Assembly: GCA_964587525.1 (NCBI GenBank)
Contig: CAZPLZ010000078.1
Coordinates: 1 to 14,786, forward strand
Direction: 5' to 3'
Source of the DNA: CAZPLZ01 sp964587525
Lineage (GTDB): Bacteria; Oederibacteriota; CAKKQC01
Length of the DNA: 14,786 bases
Under the pieces are notes generated by a model, which saw only the letters and a program-made list of their open reading frames with translations, was not told the DNA's origin and ran no database searches. A program made the position numbers and the translations under genes. Numbering within the stretch: the first letter of the stretch is position 1; every line of letters starts with the position of its first letter. Positions 1 to 7,184 of this stretch are shown here, in pieces.

Positions 1-4
1 GATG

Positions 5-1765
5 TTAGTCGTTTTCCATCGTGACGCGCTGGACTTCTTGGACCGTGGTTTGACCGGTCCGCCATTTTTCAAGGGCCAGGTTTCGCAGGCTGCGCATCCC
101 CTGGGCTTCCGCGGCGTTTCTGATGGTTGACGTGTCCGCACGGTTGTAAATGAGCTCCTGAATCTCCGGCGTGTTGCGCAACATTTCGTAAATGCCGAGC
201 CGGCCTTTGTACCCTGTCATGTCGCAGCGCGGGCAGCCGGTGCTCTTGAAGAACGTGCCGTCGTTCAGTTCCTTGGCGGTCACCTCGAGTTTTTTGAGGT
301 CATCCTCGGTGGGGATGTAGGGGGTGCGACAGTGAAGGCAGATACGTTTCATCAGACGCTGCGCCACGATCAGCCACACGGCGGTGCCGACATACCCAGG
401 TTCGATGCCGATGTCAATGAGGCGGGCGATGGTGGAGGGCGCGTCGTTGGTGTGCAGGGTTGAGAAGAGTAAATGCCCCGTCAGCGCTGCCTGGATGGCG
501 ATCTTCGCGGTCTCCATGTCGCGAATTTCCCCGACCATCATGATATTGGGATCCTGCCGCAGCGCGCTGCGCAGGGCGGTGGCGAAGTCCAGTCCGACTT
601 CGCTGTCCATCTGCACTTGGGTGATGCCGGGCATTTCGTACTCCACGGGATCCTCGAGTGTCACAAACGACCGCTTGGGATCATAAAGCGCGTTGAGCGC
701 TGAGTAGAGCGTGGTCGTCTTGCCGCTGCCCGTCGGACCGGTATGCAGGATCAGGCCGTACGGGGAGCTGATCGCTTCATGATAGATCCGAAGCTCTTCC
801 TCTTCGAAGCCAAGTTTTTTGAGATCGAGTTGAAGCGAGGACTGATCCAGGATCCGCATGACCACGTTCTCCCCGTCCATCTGCGGGATGACTGACACAC
901 GCAGATCGATGGTCTTCTCGTGCACTTTGATCTTGATCCGGCCGTCCTGGGGTTTGCGCCGCTCGGTGATGTCCATATTGGCCATCACCTTGTACCGGGC
1001 GATGATGCTGCGTCGCAAGGCGGGCGGCGGAGATGGCGTTATCTGCAGGGTCCCGTCGATCCGGTAGCGCACCACCAGGCCTTTCGCGGTCGGGTTGAGA
1101 TGAATGTCGCTGGCCCCCCGTTTCACCGCTTCATGGATGATGTAATTGCATATCCGCTTGACCGGCGCCTCGTTGGCGGCTTCGACGCTGTACTCTTCCG
1201 CTTCCAAGTCCGTGCTTGCCACCTCGACGTTTGAGCTCATCTGCTCGATCAGGGAGGCGGGGTCCAGGGTTTCCGTGACCTCAGGTTGCTTGGGGCCCGC
1301 GATCGGAGTTTCGGCTGGATACAGCGCGTTCAGCGCCTCGGAGATCTGGGAGATCGGTGCCACCAGGAGCTCGAGGGTCGCGTTCGCTGGAAGCCGGACC
1401 GCCCGCTTGAGTTCCTGCTGGTCCACGTCACCAGGATTTTCCACGGCCAGCTTAAGGGTTTGCCGGTCACCTTGGAGTGGGACCAGGCGGAAACGCTTGG
1501 CAATCTCCGCTGGCACCAGTTGTCCAGCTTGGCCGTTGGGCGTCGTGTGACTGAGATCGATGGTTTCGAGGCCGAATTGATGGGCCAGGAAATTCACCAG
1601 GGGGAGTTCTTCGATGAACTTCAATTTGACGAGCCCCTGGAGCAGCGTTAGACCGTTGCCTTTGCCCTCGTGAAAGGCCATCTCCAACTGCTCGTCGGTG
1701 ATCAGGCCTTCCGCGACCAGAGTCTGCCCGAGTCGGTGTGGGTCCATGGCCAAGCTTCCTTTCAT
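5..1765 (-). CDS. GspE/PilB-family secretion or type IV pilus assembly ATPase
   Basis: Cytoplasmic hexameric ATPase of the type II secretion/type IV pilus class that powers assembly of a pilus or pseudopilus. The 586-residue length fits PilB/GspE. An N-terminal MshEN/T2SSE_N domain spans about residues 8-150, followed by a linker and the ATPase core from about 205. Visible motifs are Walker A GPTGSGKT (343-350), Walker B ending GEIRD (412-416), the Asp box (TLEDPVEYE), the His box (STLHTNDAPS), and a zinc tetracysteine CLHC (476, 479) plus CPRC (511, 514). It is the last gene of an htrA-glycosyltransferase-ATPase run, starting 5 nt after the glycosyltransferase stop. Two starts are possible: Met1, with AAAGG 8 nt upstream, and Met7, with AAAGGA upstream. 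I kept Met1. PilB and GspE cannot be separated without the neighbours beyond the left edge. The family call is secure. Confidence 0.95.
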   Translation of the reverse strand: MKGSLAMDPHRLGQTLVAEGLITDEQLEMAFHEGKGNGLTLLQGLVKLKFIEELPLVNFLAHQFGLETIDLSHTTPNGQAGQLVPAEIAKRFRLVPLQGDRQTLKLAVENPGDVDQQELKRAVRLPANATLELLVAPISQISEALNALYPAETPIAGPKQPEVTETLDPASLIEQMSSNVEVASTDLEAEEYSVEAANEAPVKRICNYIIHEAVKRGASDIHLNPTAKGLVVRYRIDGTLQITPSPPPALRRSIIARYKVMANMDITERRKPQDGRIKIKVHEKTIDLRVSVIPQMDGENVVMRILDQSSLQLDLKKLGFEEEELRIYHEAISSPYGLILHTGPTGSGKTTTLYSALNALYDPKRSFVTLEDPVEYEMPGITQVQMDSEVGLDFATALRSALRQDPNIMMVGEIRDMETAKIAIQAALTGHLLFSTLHTNDAPSTIARLIDIGIEPGYVGTAVWLIVAQRLMKRICLHCRTPYIPTEDDLKKLEVTAKELNDGTFFKSTGCPRCDMTGYKGRLGIYEMLRNTPEIQELIYNRADTSTIRNAAEAQGMRSLRNLALEKWRTGQTTVQEVQRVTMEND

Positions 1766-1770
1766 GTATC

Positions 1771-2478
1771 TTACCTTTCTAGTTTCAACTTGACTAGGGT
1801 GAACAGGATCCTCAGTCCGTCCAGCGCATGGATTTTTTTCCCTTCGCGGTACGTGCGCGGCGAGTAGCGAACCGGGACTTCAAGAATCGGGACGTGCGCT
1901 TTGAGCAATCGGGCGGTAATCTCGGCTTCCACCTCGAACCGCTTCGACTGCAACCGCAGCGACCTCAGCAGGCGGGTTGACGCCGCTTTGTATGCGCAGG
2001 CCATGTCAGTCAGCGCGGAGCCAAAGAGCAGGTTGGTGGTGCCCGTGAGCAGCCGGTTGGAAAGCTTAGGAAGCCATGGCAGTGGTGTCTTGGTGCGTTG
2101 CGCCTGAAACCGGGTGCCGAACACGGCCACCCCGGGCCGGCGTGCGAGCACCCGCAGCAGCTTCGGGATATCCCGCGGGTTGGTTTCCAGATCGGCGTCC
2201 TGGATCAGGGTGAAGTGTCCCCGGGCGGCGGCGAGCCCGGTGCGGATGGCTGCCCCCTTGCCTCGATTGCGAGCGTGTCGCAGTACGCGAATGCCCGGCT
2301 TGGCCAAGCGGTGCAGTATTGAGCTGGAGGCGTCGGTTGAGCCGTCGTCAATGACCAGGATCTCTTTGCGCAACTTTAAAGCGGCCAGCGTCTTGAGCAC
2401 CCGGGGAAGCGTGCGGGCTTCGTTGTACACCGGAACCAGAATCGAAACGAGGGGCGCGGGTCCTGCCCGGGGCGCCAC
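1771..2478 (-). CDS. Glycosyltransferase family 2 (DPM/DPG-synthase-like)
   Basis: A GT-A fold transferase of the polyprenyl-phosphate mannose/glucose synthase type, expected to move a sugar from a nucleotide donor to a lipid-phosphate carrier at the inner face of the membrane. Over 235 residues it shows the nucleotide-binding start VSILVPVYNE (11-20), VIDDGSTD (42-49), NRGKGAAIRTG (71-81), the metal-binding DAD (94-96) and, near the C terminus, the acceptor-side motif YREGKKIHALDG. There is no transmembrane segment, so it is the soluble or peripheral form. The start is GTG. Its first base is the last base of the htrA stop (TAGTG), which indicates translational coupling. The sugar and acceptor cannot be read from sequence. 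A role in envelope glycan or pilin glycosylation is inferred only from the adjacent secretion ATPase. Confidence 0.92.
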   Translation of the reverse strand: MAPRAGPAPLVSILVPVYNEARTLPRVLKTLAALKLRKEILVIDDGSTDASSSILHRLAKPGIRVLRHARNRGKGAAIRTGLAAARGHFTLIQDADLETNPRDIPKLLRVLARRPGVAVFGTRFQAQRTKTPLPWLPKLSNRLLTGTTNLLFGSALTDMACAYKAASTRLLRSLRLQSKRFEVEAEITARLLKAHVPILEVPVRYSPRTYREGKKIHALDGLRILFTLVKLKLER

Positions 2479-3884
2479 TACTTCTTTGGTTTGGGCTGGT
2501 ACTTGGCCAACTCCAAGAGCACAAACATGAAGTCTTTCCGCCGTTTGACTATGAGGAGCACTTGTCGCGCTTTGGATTTGAGCCTGGCATATTGCTCCTC
2601 GAAATCGTCGAGGGTGAGGATTGGCACCCCCTCGAGCGTTTTGATCACATCTCCCTCGCGCAGGCGCGCCTCACCCGCGGCCGTTCCAGTCTCGACGAAC
2701 GAAACGAGCACGCCCTCACGGTTCTCCAGCAGGAAGTCCCGGAAGAGGTCTTGGGTGATCTCTTTGACATTGAATCCCCAGTCGGTTTCAATTTTACACG
2801 CCTTCATTTTTGGCTGTTCACCCGCCGTCACGGCCAGGGTGACGAGTTTCCTGTTCCGCTTCACGCGGGCCCACATGCGGGTGCCGGCAGCACTGCTCCA
2901 GATCATTCGTGAAAACTGGGTCAATTCCTCCTCGTTTTCGGCGCGGATCTTCTTCCCGTTGAATTCCAGGATGATGTCGCCCTGGTGGAAGCCGGCCTTG
3001 GCCGCGGGGGAGTCCTTCACCACCTCGCTGATCAGCACGCCGCCCGTTCCCTTGAGGCTGAAGTAACTCGCTAACTCTTTGGTCAGCGGCTGGATGGACA
3101 AGCCGATCCACCCGCGCGATGCTTTCCCACCCGTCAGCAGTTGGCTCATCACCTCTTTAACCGTGTTGATGGGGATCGTGAAGCTGATGCCGCGTCCGAG
3201 CCCCATCGAGTTGATGCCAATGACTTCGCCCTTGAGGTTGACCAGGGGTCCGCCACTGGAGCCGGGGTCGATCGACGCATCGGTTTGGATGAAATCCGTC
3301 GTGAAACTGAATCCGGAGTCCACCTTGTGGTAGGGGTTGAGACTGGCCAGCGAGCGTCCTTTCCCGCTGACGATGCCAAAGTATACAGTCCGGTCAAACC
3401 CGTACGGGTTGCCGACCGCGAGGATCCATTCGCCCACATTGACCGCATCGGAATCGCCCAGCGAGGGTACCGACAGGTCAACACCTTTGGGATCGATTTT
3501 GATAAGCGCGAGATCGGTCTGCCGGTCAGAGCCGATGAGCGTCGCTTCAAGCTTGCTGCCCTTCGGCAGGGTGACCGTGATGAGTTTGGCTTCATCCACG
3601 ATGTGGTGATTGGTGATGATGTGCCCGTCCGTATTGAGAATCATGCCGGAGCCCAGCACCTGGTATTTCCGGTCGCCCTTTTTCTGTACCGCTTCGATGT
3701 GTACGACCCAGGGTTTGACACGGCTGGATACGTTCACGATCACTTCCTGCAGGCGTTCAAAGATCTTGAGCGGCTCGGCCATGGCTTCTATCATTGGGTG
3801 CGGCTCGGAAGAGCTAGCGGGAGCTGGCGCGGCGGCAAGCGTAGTTACGCTAAGCGCAATAGCACCTGTGATCAGGCGCGTCAT
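2478..3884 (-). CDS. HtrA/Deg-type periplasmic serine protease with two PDZ domains
   Basis: Envelope quality-control protease or chaperone of family S1C. The 468-residue protein begins with a Sec signal (about 1-23, hydrophobic ITGAIALSVTTLAAA, then alanine/proline-rich cleavage sites). The trypsin-like domain carries a complete triad: His94 in TNHHIVD, Asp124 in TDLALIKI and Ser210 in DPGSSGGPL. The usual oxyanion-loop Asn is Ser here (GSSGG instead of GNSGG). PDZ1 covers about 258-355 and PDZ2 about 368-455. The length matches DegP/DegQ/MucD. The start is fixed: an in-frame TAG lies 3 nt upstream of the ATG. No Shine-Dalgarno precedes it, and the divergent lipoprotein gene begins 16 bp away. 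It is the first gene of a three-gene minus-strand unit. The paralogue type (DegP, DegQ or DegS-like) is not resolved. Confidence 0.95.
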   Translation of the reverse strand: MTRLITGAIALSVTTLAAAPAPASSSEPHPMIEAMAEPLKIFERLQEVIVNVSSRVKPWVVHIEAVQKKGDRKYQVLGSGMILNTDGHIITNHHIVDEAKLITVTLPKGSKLEATLIGSDRQTDLALIKIDPKGVDLSVPSLGDSDAVNVGEWILAVGNPYGFDRTVYFGIVSGKGRSLASLNPYHKVDSGFSFTTDFIQTDASIDPGSSGGPLVNLKGEVIGINSMGLGRGISFTIPINTVKEVMSQLLTGGKASRGWIGLSIQPLTKELASYFSLKGTGGVLISEVVKDSPAAKAGFHQGDIILEFNGKKIRAENEEELTQFSRMIWSSAAGTRMWARVKRNRKLVTLAVTAGEQPKMKACKIETDWGFNVKEITQDLFRDFLLENREGVLVSFVETGTAAGEARLREGDVIKTLEGVPILTLDDFEEQYARLKSKARQVLLIVKRRKDFMFVLLELAKYQPKPKK

Positions 3885-3888
3885 GGTC

Positions 3889-3898
3889 TAAAATGATA
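3889..3898. promoter_or_regulatory. Overlapping -10-like hexamers between divergent starts
   Basis: Within the 16 bp between two start codons lies TAAAAT on the plus strand (3889-3894) and, overlapping it, TATCAT on the minus strand (3898-3893). Each matches TATAAT at 5 of 6 bases. Each sits so that transcription starting about 7 nt downstream would begin at or within 2 nt of the ATG. Neither side has a good -35 or a ribosome-binding site. Leaderless divergent transcripts are an inference. Confidence 0.35.
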
Positions 3899-3900
3899 GC

Positions 3901-4614
3901 ATGCAAGGGCGCAAGGTGCTGATGGCGCTCCTCGTCGTCGGGTGTGGCACGACCGGTCTGGAAGTTCGGACCACACTGGACGCCGCTGACTGGACGCCGG
4001 CGCAGGTGCTGCTTCTGCCCGCGGCGGTCGCGGACAAGGCAATCCCACCCGCACGAGGTCTGCCTGGAGGGGTGTCCCGTCCCACGGCTGGCGATGCCGG
4101 TGCTTTGACGATTGAAGCGTTAGAAGCTGAGTTGCGGGAGCGCACCACCCTCACCTTCCTGTCCCAAGCTGAACAGCCGTTCAGCCGTACCGTCACGGCC
4201 TCGCTGGTTGAGCAGCTCAACAAGCAATACCTGAACACGCGCGCGGTCAACCCTCACCTCGCTCAGGAGCTAGGTCCTGAACTTGCCTGTGATGCCATCC
4301 TTCTGACGGCGGTGCTGCGCTATGGTCCTCAGGTGGAAGGGGGCCTGCAGCAGATGACACGGAGCGTTGACGCCAAGGTTGGACAGAGTGACCTGGTCAT
4401 CCGTTCGGCAGCGACCCGGGTGGTGGTCTACTTCAACGCGCAGATGCGGTGCGCGCTGGTCCGATTGTCCGACGGCGCCATCGTCTGGGACGCCGCGGTT
4501 CGGAAGCGCCGCAAACGTGGGTTATTGCGGGAGGCGACTCAGGAAACCGTCCTGAGGGAAGCGGTGAACACGCTGCTCTCCGCCTTCCCGTACCTCAAGC
4601 TCGACGAGAACTAG
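3901..4614 (+). CDS. Putative lipoprotein of unknown function (CsgG/LpoB-like features)
   Basis: I do not recognise a definite family. The 237-residue protein starts with a very short lipoprotein signal: basic residues Arg4 and Lys5, hydrophobic VLMALLVV and a lipobox VVGC with Cys15. The middle (residues about 65-150) has a predicted alternation of helix and strand. It includes an ELGPELACDAILLTAVLRYG stretch, which resembles the part of CsgG/FlgO/LpoB-type envelope lipoproteins where an enzyme-like alpha/beta domain tests membership of a complex. The tail is rich in Arg/Lys (KRRKRG). The start is fixed by an in-frame TAA 9 nt upstream. There is no Shine-Dalgarno. It is divergent from htrA and convergent with parB (24-bp gap). 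An envelope role is likely; the specific job is unknown. Confidence 0.8.
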   Translation: MQGRKVLMALLVVGCGTTGLEVRTTLDAADWTPAQVLLLPAAVADKAIPPARGLPGGVSRPTAGDAGALTIEALEAELRERTTLTFLSQAEQPFSRTVTASLVEQLNKQYLNTRAVNPHLAQELGPELACDAILLTAVLRYGPQVEGGLQQMTRSVDAKVGQSDLVIRSAATRVVVYFNAQMRCALVRLSDGAIVWDAAVRKRRKRGLLREATQETVLREAVNTLLSAFPYLKLDEN

Positions 4615-4617
4615 ATG

Positions 4618-4630
4618 CGGACAAAGTCCG
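4618..4630. terminator. Small hairpin between convergent genes
   Basis: CGGAC-AAA-GTCCG forms a 5-bp stem with a 3-nt loop in the 24-bp gap between the lipoprotein stop and the parB stop. It could act on both strands, but there is no T-tract on either side, so a terminator role is weakly supported. Confidence 0.2.
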
Positions 4631-4638
4631 GCAGCTCG

Positions 4639-5472
4639 TTAGCGGCTGAGGGTGTTTAGGAGCTGGATCAGCCGGTCGAGTTCTTCGTCGGAATAAAACT
4701 GGATGATGATAGCTCCACGCTGGCCGCCCTTGCGGAGCTTGACCTTCGTGCCAAGCGCCCGGGAGAGCTCTTCCTCAAAGGCGCGGAGAGATGAGTCCTT
4801 CGTTCCACGAGGGGCGGCAGCTCTGCCCTGTTGTTGTGCGGCCGATTCCGCTTGCCGGACCGAGAGTTGGTTCTGGACGATCCGGCGGTACAGGGCGAGT
4901 TGGGCCGCAGGTGTGTCGAGCTGGAGGATGGCACGGCCATGGCCGGCGGTGATGCGGTCTGCGCTGACCGCCTCTTGAATATCCCGAGGGAGCTTGAGCA
5001 ACCGCAGCATGTTGGCGATCGTGGCCCGGTCCTTCCCTAGCCGTTTGGCGAGCTCTTCCTGGGTCAGGTCCTTCAGCAGAGCCTGGTAGCCGGCCGCCTC
5101 CTCCATGGCGTTGAGGTCTTCACGCTGGAGATTCTCGATCAACGCCAGCTCCAGAGCTTCCTGGTCCGAGACCTCGCGCACCAGCGCAGGGATCGTTTGC
5201 AATCCCGCCTGCTGTGCCGCCCGCCAGCGCCGCTCCCCCGCGATCAGCTCGTAGCCGGTCCCAGTGCGCCTCACCAGCACGGGCTGCGTGACGCCCTTTT
5301 CCTTGATGGTGGCCGTGAGCTCAGCCAGGGTTTGCGGGTTGAACGACTTGCGAGGCTGCGCCCGGTTGGGTGAAATCGAGCTGATGGCGAGTTCGTGTAG
5401 CGCGCTTGGCATCTTCCGGCTTGAAGAGAGCAAGGCGCTTAAGCCCTTGCCTAAGGCACGCCGCTCAGCCAT
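4639..5472 (-). CDS. parB: Chromosome partitioning protein ParB (CTP-dependent parS-binding clamp)
   Basis: Centromere-binding protein that loads at parS, slides as a CTP-bound clamp and stimulates ParA ATPase. Its 277 residues fit the chromosomal family. The N-terminal ParA-contact motif LGKGLSALL spans residues 7-15. The CTP-binding ParB/Srx domain has GERRWRA (79-85) and ENLQRE (113-118). A helix-turn-helix follows at about 136-158 (LTQEELAKRLGKDRATIANML), and the C-terminal dimer domain ends in a leucine-rich segment. The ATG overlaps the parA TAA by one base (TAATG), so the two are translationally coupled. I found no parS-like 16-bp palindrome (TGTTTCACGTGAAACA type) in the window, so its site must lie elsewhere or be divergent. 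Confidence 0.97.
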   Translation of the reverse strand: MAERRALGKGLSALLSSSRKMPSALHELAISSISPNRAQPRKSFNPQTLAELTATIKEKGVTQPVLVRRTGTGYELIAGERRWRAAQQAGLQTIPALVREVSDQEALELALIENLQREDLNAMEEAAGYQALLKDLTQEELAKRLGKDRATIANMLRLLKLPRDIQEAVSADRITAGHGRAILQLDTPAAQLALYRRIVQNQLSVRQAESAAQQQGRAAAPRGTKDSSLRAFEEELSRALGTKVKLRKGGQRGAIIIQFYSDEELDRLIQLLNTLSR

Positions 5473-6251
5473 TAACGAGGGGCTCCGGCCCGGTATTTCT
5501 TTAGAAACTCACGGGCCAGTTGAACGTGCGCAGCGGCACCCGGTGACCTGATGTCGTACAGGATGACCGGTTTCCCGAACGAAGGAGCCTCGCTGAGGCG
5601 AACATTCCGCGGGATCACCGTGCGGAACACGCGTTCTTTGAAGTGCACGCGTACCTCACGGATGACCTGTTGAGCCAGCCGGGTCCGCCCGTCATACATC
5701 GTGAGCAGCGCACCTTCTATCTCCAGGCTGGGGTTCAGCTCCATGCGCACCAGATCCACGGTATCCAGGAGCTGCCCCAGTCCTTCCAGCGCAAAGTACT
5801 CGCATTGGACCGGCACTAGGATAGCATCAGCCGCCGTCAGAGCGTTGACCGTGAGCACGCCGAGGGACGGCGGACAGTCCAGGAAGATGAAGTCGTAGCC
5901 GTGGCGCAACGGCTGAAGGGCCTGCCGGAGGCGGAACGCCCGGTCGTCCGCTTTAAGGATCTCCATCTCGATCCCGTTGAGGTTCGTGCTGGAGGGCGCT
6001 AGCTTGAGCGCCGGGAGCTCCGTCGTCCGGATGATGTCCACGAGTTGCGCTTCACCCAGCAGCACCTCGTTCAGGCTGGCCGGAATCGCCATCCGGTCCA
6101 CGCCCAGCGCGCTCGTGGCATTACCCTGTGGGTCGCAGTCCACGAGCAGACAGGACCACTCCATCGCGGCTACGCAGGCAGCAAGATTCACGACGGTGGT
6201 GGTTTTCCCCACCCCGCCTTTCTGGTTGGCGACAGCGATGACTCGAGGCAT
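5472..6251 (-). CDS. parA: Chromosome partitioning ATPase ParA (Soj type)
   Basis: A deviant-Walker ATPase that binds nucleoid DNA when ATP-bound and moves ParB-parS complexes. Its 259 residues with no N-terminal DNA-binding extension mark it as the chromosomal (type Ib-size) form. Visible motifs are the deviant Walker A KGGVGKTT (11-18, signature Lys11 and Lys16), Walker A' VDCDPQGNAT (37-46), Walker B FIFLDCPP and the conserved TMYDGRTRLAQQV region. It is 29 nt downstream of the M23 peptidase gene and overlaps parB by one base. Directly upstream of its ATG lies a 12-bp palindrome, CCCCCTAGGGGG (6253-6264). No well-spaced Shine-Dalgarno is present other than this G-run, which ends within 1-2 nt of the start, so translation may depend on coupling to the upstream gene. 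Confidence 0.97.
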   Translation of the reverse strand: MPRVIAVANQKGGVGKTTTVVNLAACVAAMEWSCLLVDCDPQGNATSALGVDRMAIPASLNEVLLGEAQLVDIIRTTELPALKLAPSSTNLNGIEMEILKADDRAFRLRQALQPLRHGYDFIFLDCPPSLGVLTVNALTAADAILVPVQCEYFALEGLGQLLDTVDLVRMELNPSLEIEGALLTMYDGRTRLAQQVIREVRVHFKERVFRTVIPRNVRLSEAPSFGKPVILYDIRSPGAAAHVQLAREFLKKYRAGAPR

Positions 6252-6252
6252 G

Positions 6253-6264
6253 CCCCCTAGGGGG
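6253..6264. promoter_or_regulatory. 12-bp GC palindrome at the parA start
   Basis: CCCCCTAGGGGG is a perfect 12-bp palindrome ending 1-2 nt before the parA ATG, in the 29-nt gap after the M23 gene. It could be an operator or just a G-rich ribosome-binding remnant. The sequence shows only the symmetry. Confidence 0.25.
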
Positions 6265-6280
6265 GAAGCAAGCTCGTCGG

Positions 6281-7132
6281 TTACTTCATGAAGGGGCGAG
6301 GCGAGACGGGGACACCGTAGAGCCGCACCTCATAATGGCAGTGTGGCCCGGTTGCATTGCCGGTGGAGCCTACATAGGCGACGACGTCGCCCCGCCGGAC
6401 GCGGTCTCCTCGAGACACCTTGAGCCTGGAGCAGTGGGCGTAGCGGGTGGAGTAACCGTACCCGTGGGAGATCTGGACCACCTTGCCGTAGCCGCCCCGG
6501 GTCCAGCCTGCATGCACCACCAAGCCGTCTGCGGTTGCGACGACCGGGTTTCCAAGCTTGTTCGCGATGTCCACCCCTTGGTGCAGGGTTCCCACCTCAC
6601 CCGTGACCGGCGAGATCCGCTCTCCATAGGCGGAGGTGATCCAGCCGCGGACAGGCCAGCCTGAGGGTGTGGAAGCTACCAGGGAGATCAACTCCTGGTA
6701 ATCCCGGAAGATTTCCTCCCCCACTTTCTTAAGATTTGAAACACGTTGTGGGATTTCTTCGGGCAGGAAGGGCATGTGGCGGTAGCCGTCCGGATACGCC
6801 CCACCTTCTCCGACGCCCTCCTTCGCCGCGCGCCGGGTCCGTGCCAGAAGGTGTTTCAGCTCACTCTCGAGCGGCGCCAGTCGCTTCGCGAGCGCTTCGG
6901 TCTTCGCCACTTCCTTCACATACGACTCGTTCTGCTCGGCCAGGTGCGTGGTCAGAAGCCGCATCGCCTCGTAGTTAATGTGCCTGGTCAACAGAAAGGC
7001 ACCGACCCCCAGGCTGATAACCCACACGGCCAGCAGCGAAACGAGGACGAAGGTTGGCAGGCGCAGCCGGTACGAGCGTGCGCTGGCGTATGGGAGCAGG
7101 AGCAAGGTAATGGGACGCATCAGTCTATTCAT
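6281..7132 (-). CDS. Membrane-anchored M23 peptidoglycan metalloendopeptidase
   Basis: A LytM/M23-family zinc endopeptidase expected to cut peptidoglycan cross-bridges or stems in the periplasm. The 283-residue protein has a short basic N terminus, one transmembrane helix (about 25-48), a charged coiled-coil-like segment (about 52-105), a linker and the C-terminal M23 domain (about 165-283). The metal and catalytic residues are present: His184 and Asp188 in HQGVD, and His264 and His266 in PHCH; YAH is also kept. The active site is therefore intact, unlike EnvC/NlpD activators. The start ATG has GAGAG 6 nt upstream. It opens the minus-strand unit M23-parA-parB. M23 genes next to parAB, often with a bactofilin, occur in several phyla. 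No bactofilin gene is visible here. Confidence 0.94.
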   Translation of the reverse strand: MNRLMRPITLLLLPYASARSYRLRLPTFVLVSLLAVWVISLGVGAFLLTRHINYEAMRLLTTHLAEQNESYVKEVAKTEALAKRLAPLESELKHLLARTRRAAKEGVGEGGAYPDGYRHMPFLPEEIPQRVSNLKKVGEEIFRDYQELISLVASTPSGWPVRGWITSAYGERISPVTGEVGTLHQGVDIANKLGNPVVATADGLVVHAGWTRGGYGKVVQISHGYGYSTRYAHCSRLKVSRGDRVRRGDVVAYVGSTGNATGPHCHYEVRLYGVPVSPRPFMK

Positions 7133-7151
7133 AAGTTGCTCTCTTCTAAAA

Positions 7152-7160
7152 ATTGTAACA
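7152..7160 (-). promoter_or_regulatory. Extended -10 promoter for the M23-parA-parB unit
   Basis: On the minus strand TGTTACAAT fits the extended -10 pattern TGnTATAAT with one mismatch in the hexamer (TACAAT). It lies 19 nt upstream of the M23 start, leaving about 12 nt of leader that contains GAAGAGAG as a ribosome-binding site. No clear -35 is seen, as is usual for extended -10 promoters. Confidence 0.45.
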
Positions 7161-7184
7161 GGTCAGCAGGGAGTACGCTATGCT

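Noticed and set aside
6741..6960. Plus-strand frames of 80-148 codons over the M23 gene
   Set aside because: They mirror the coiled-coil coding region of a real gene and show no family features.
6978..7184. N-terminal extension of the CapA-like gene from an ATG at 6978
   Set aside because: It would run antiparallel through the M23 gene's membrane anchor and encode non-conserved sequence before the obvious signal peptide.
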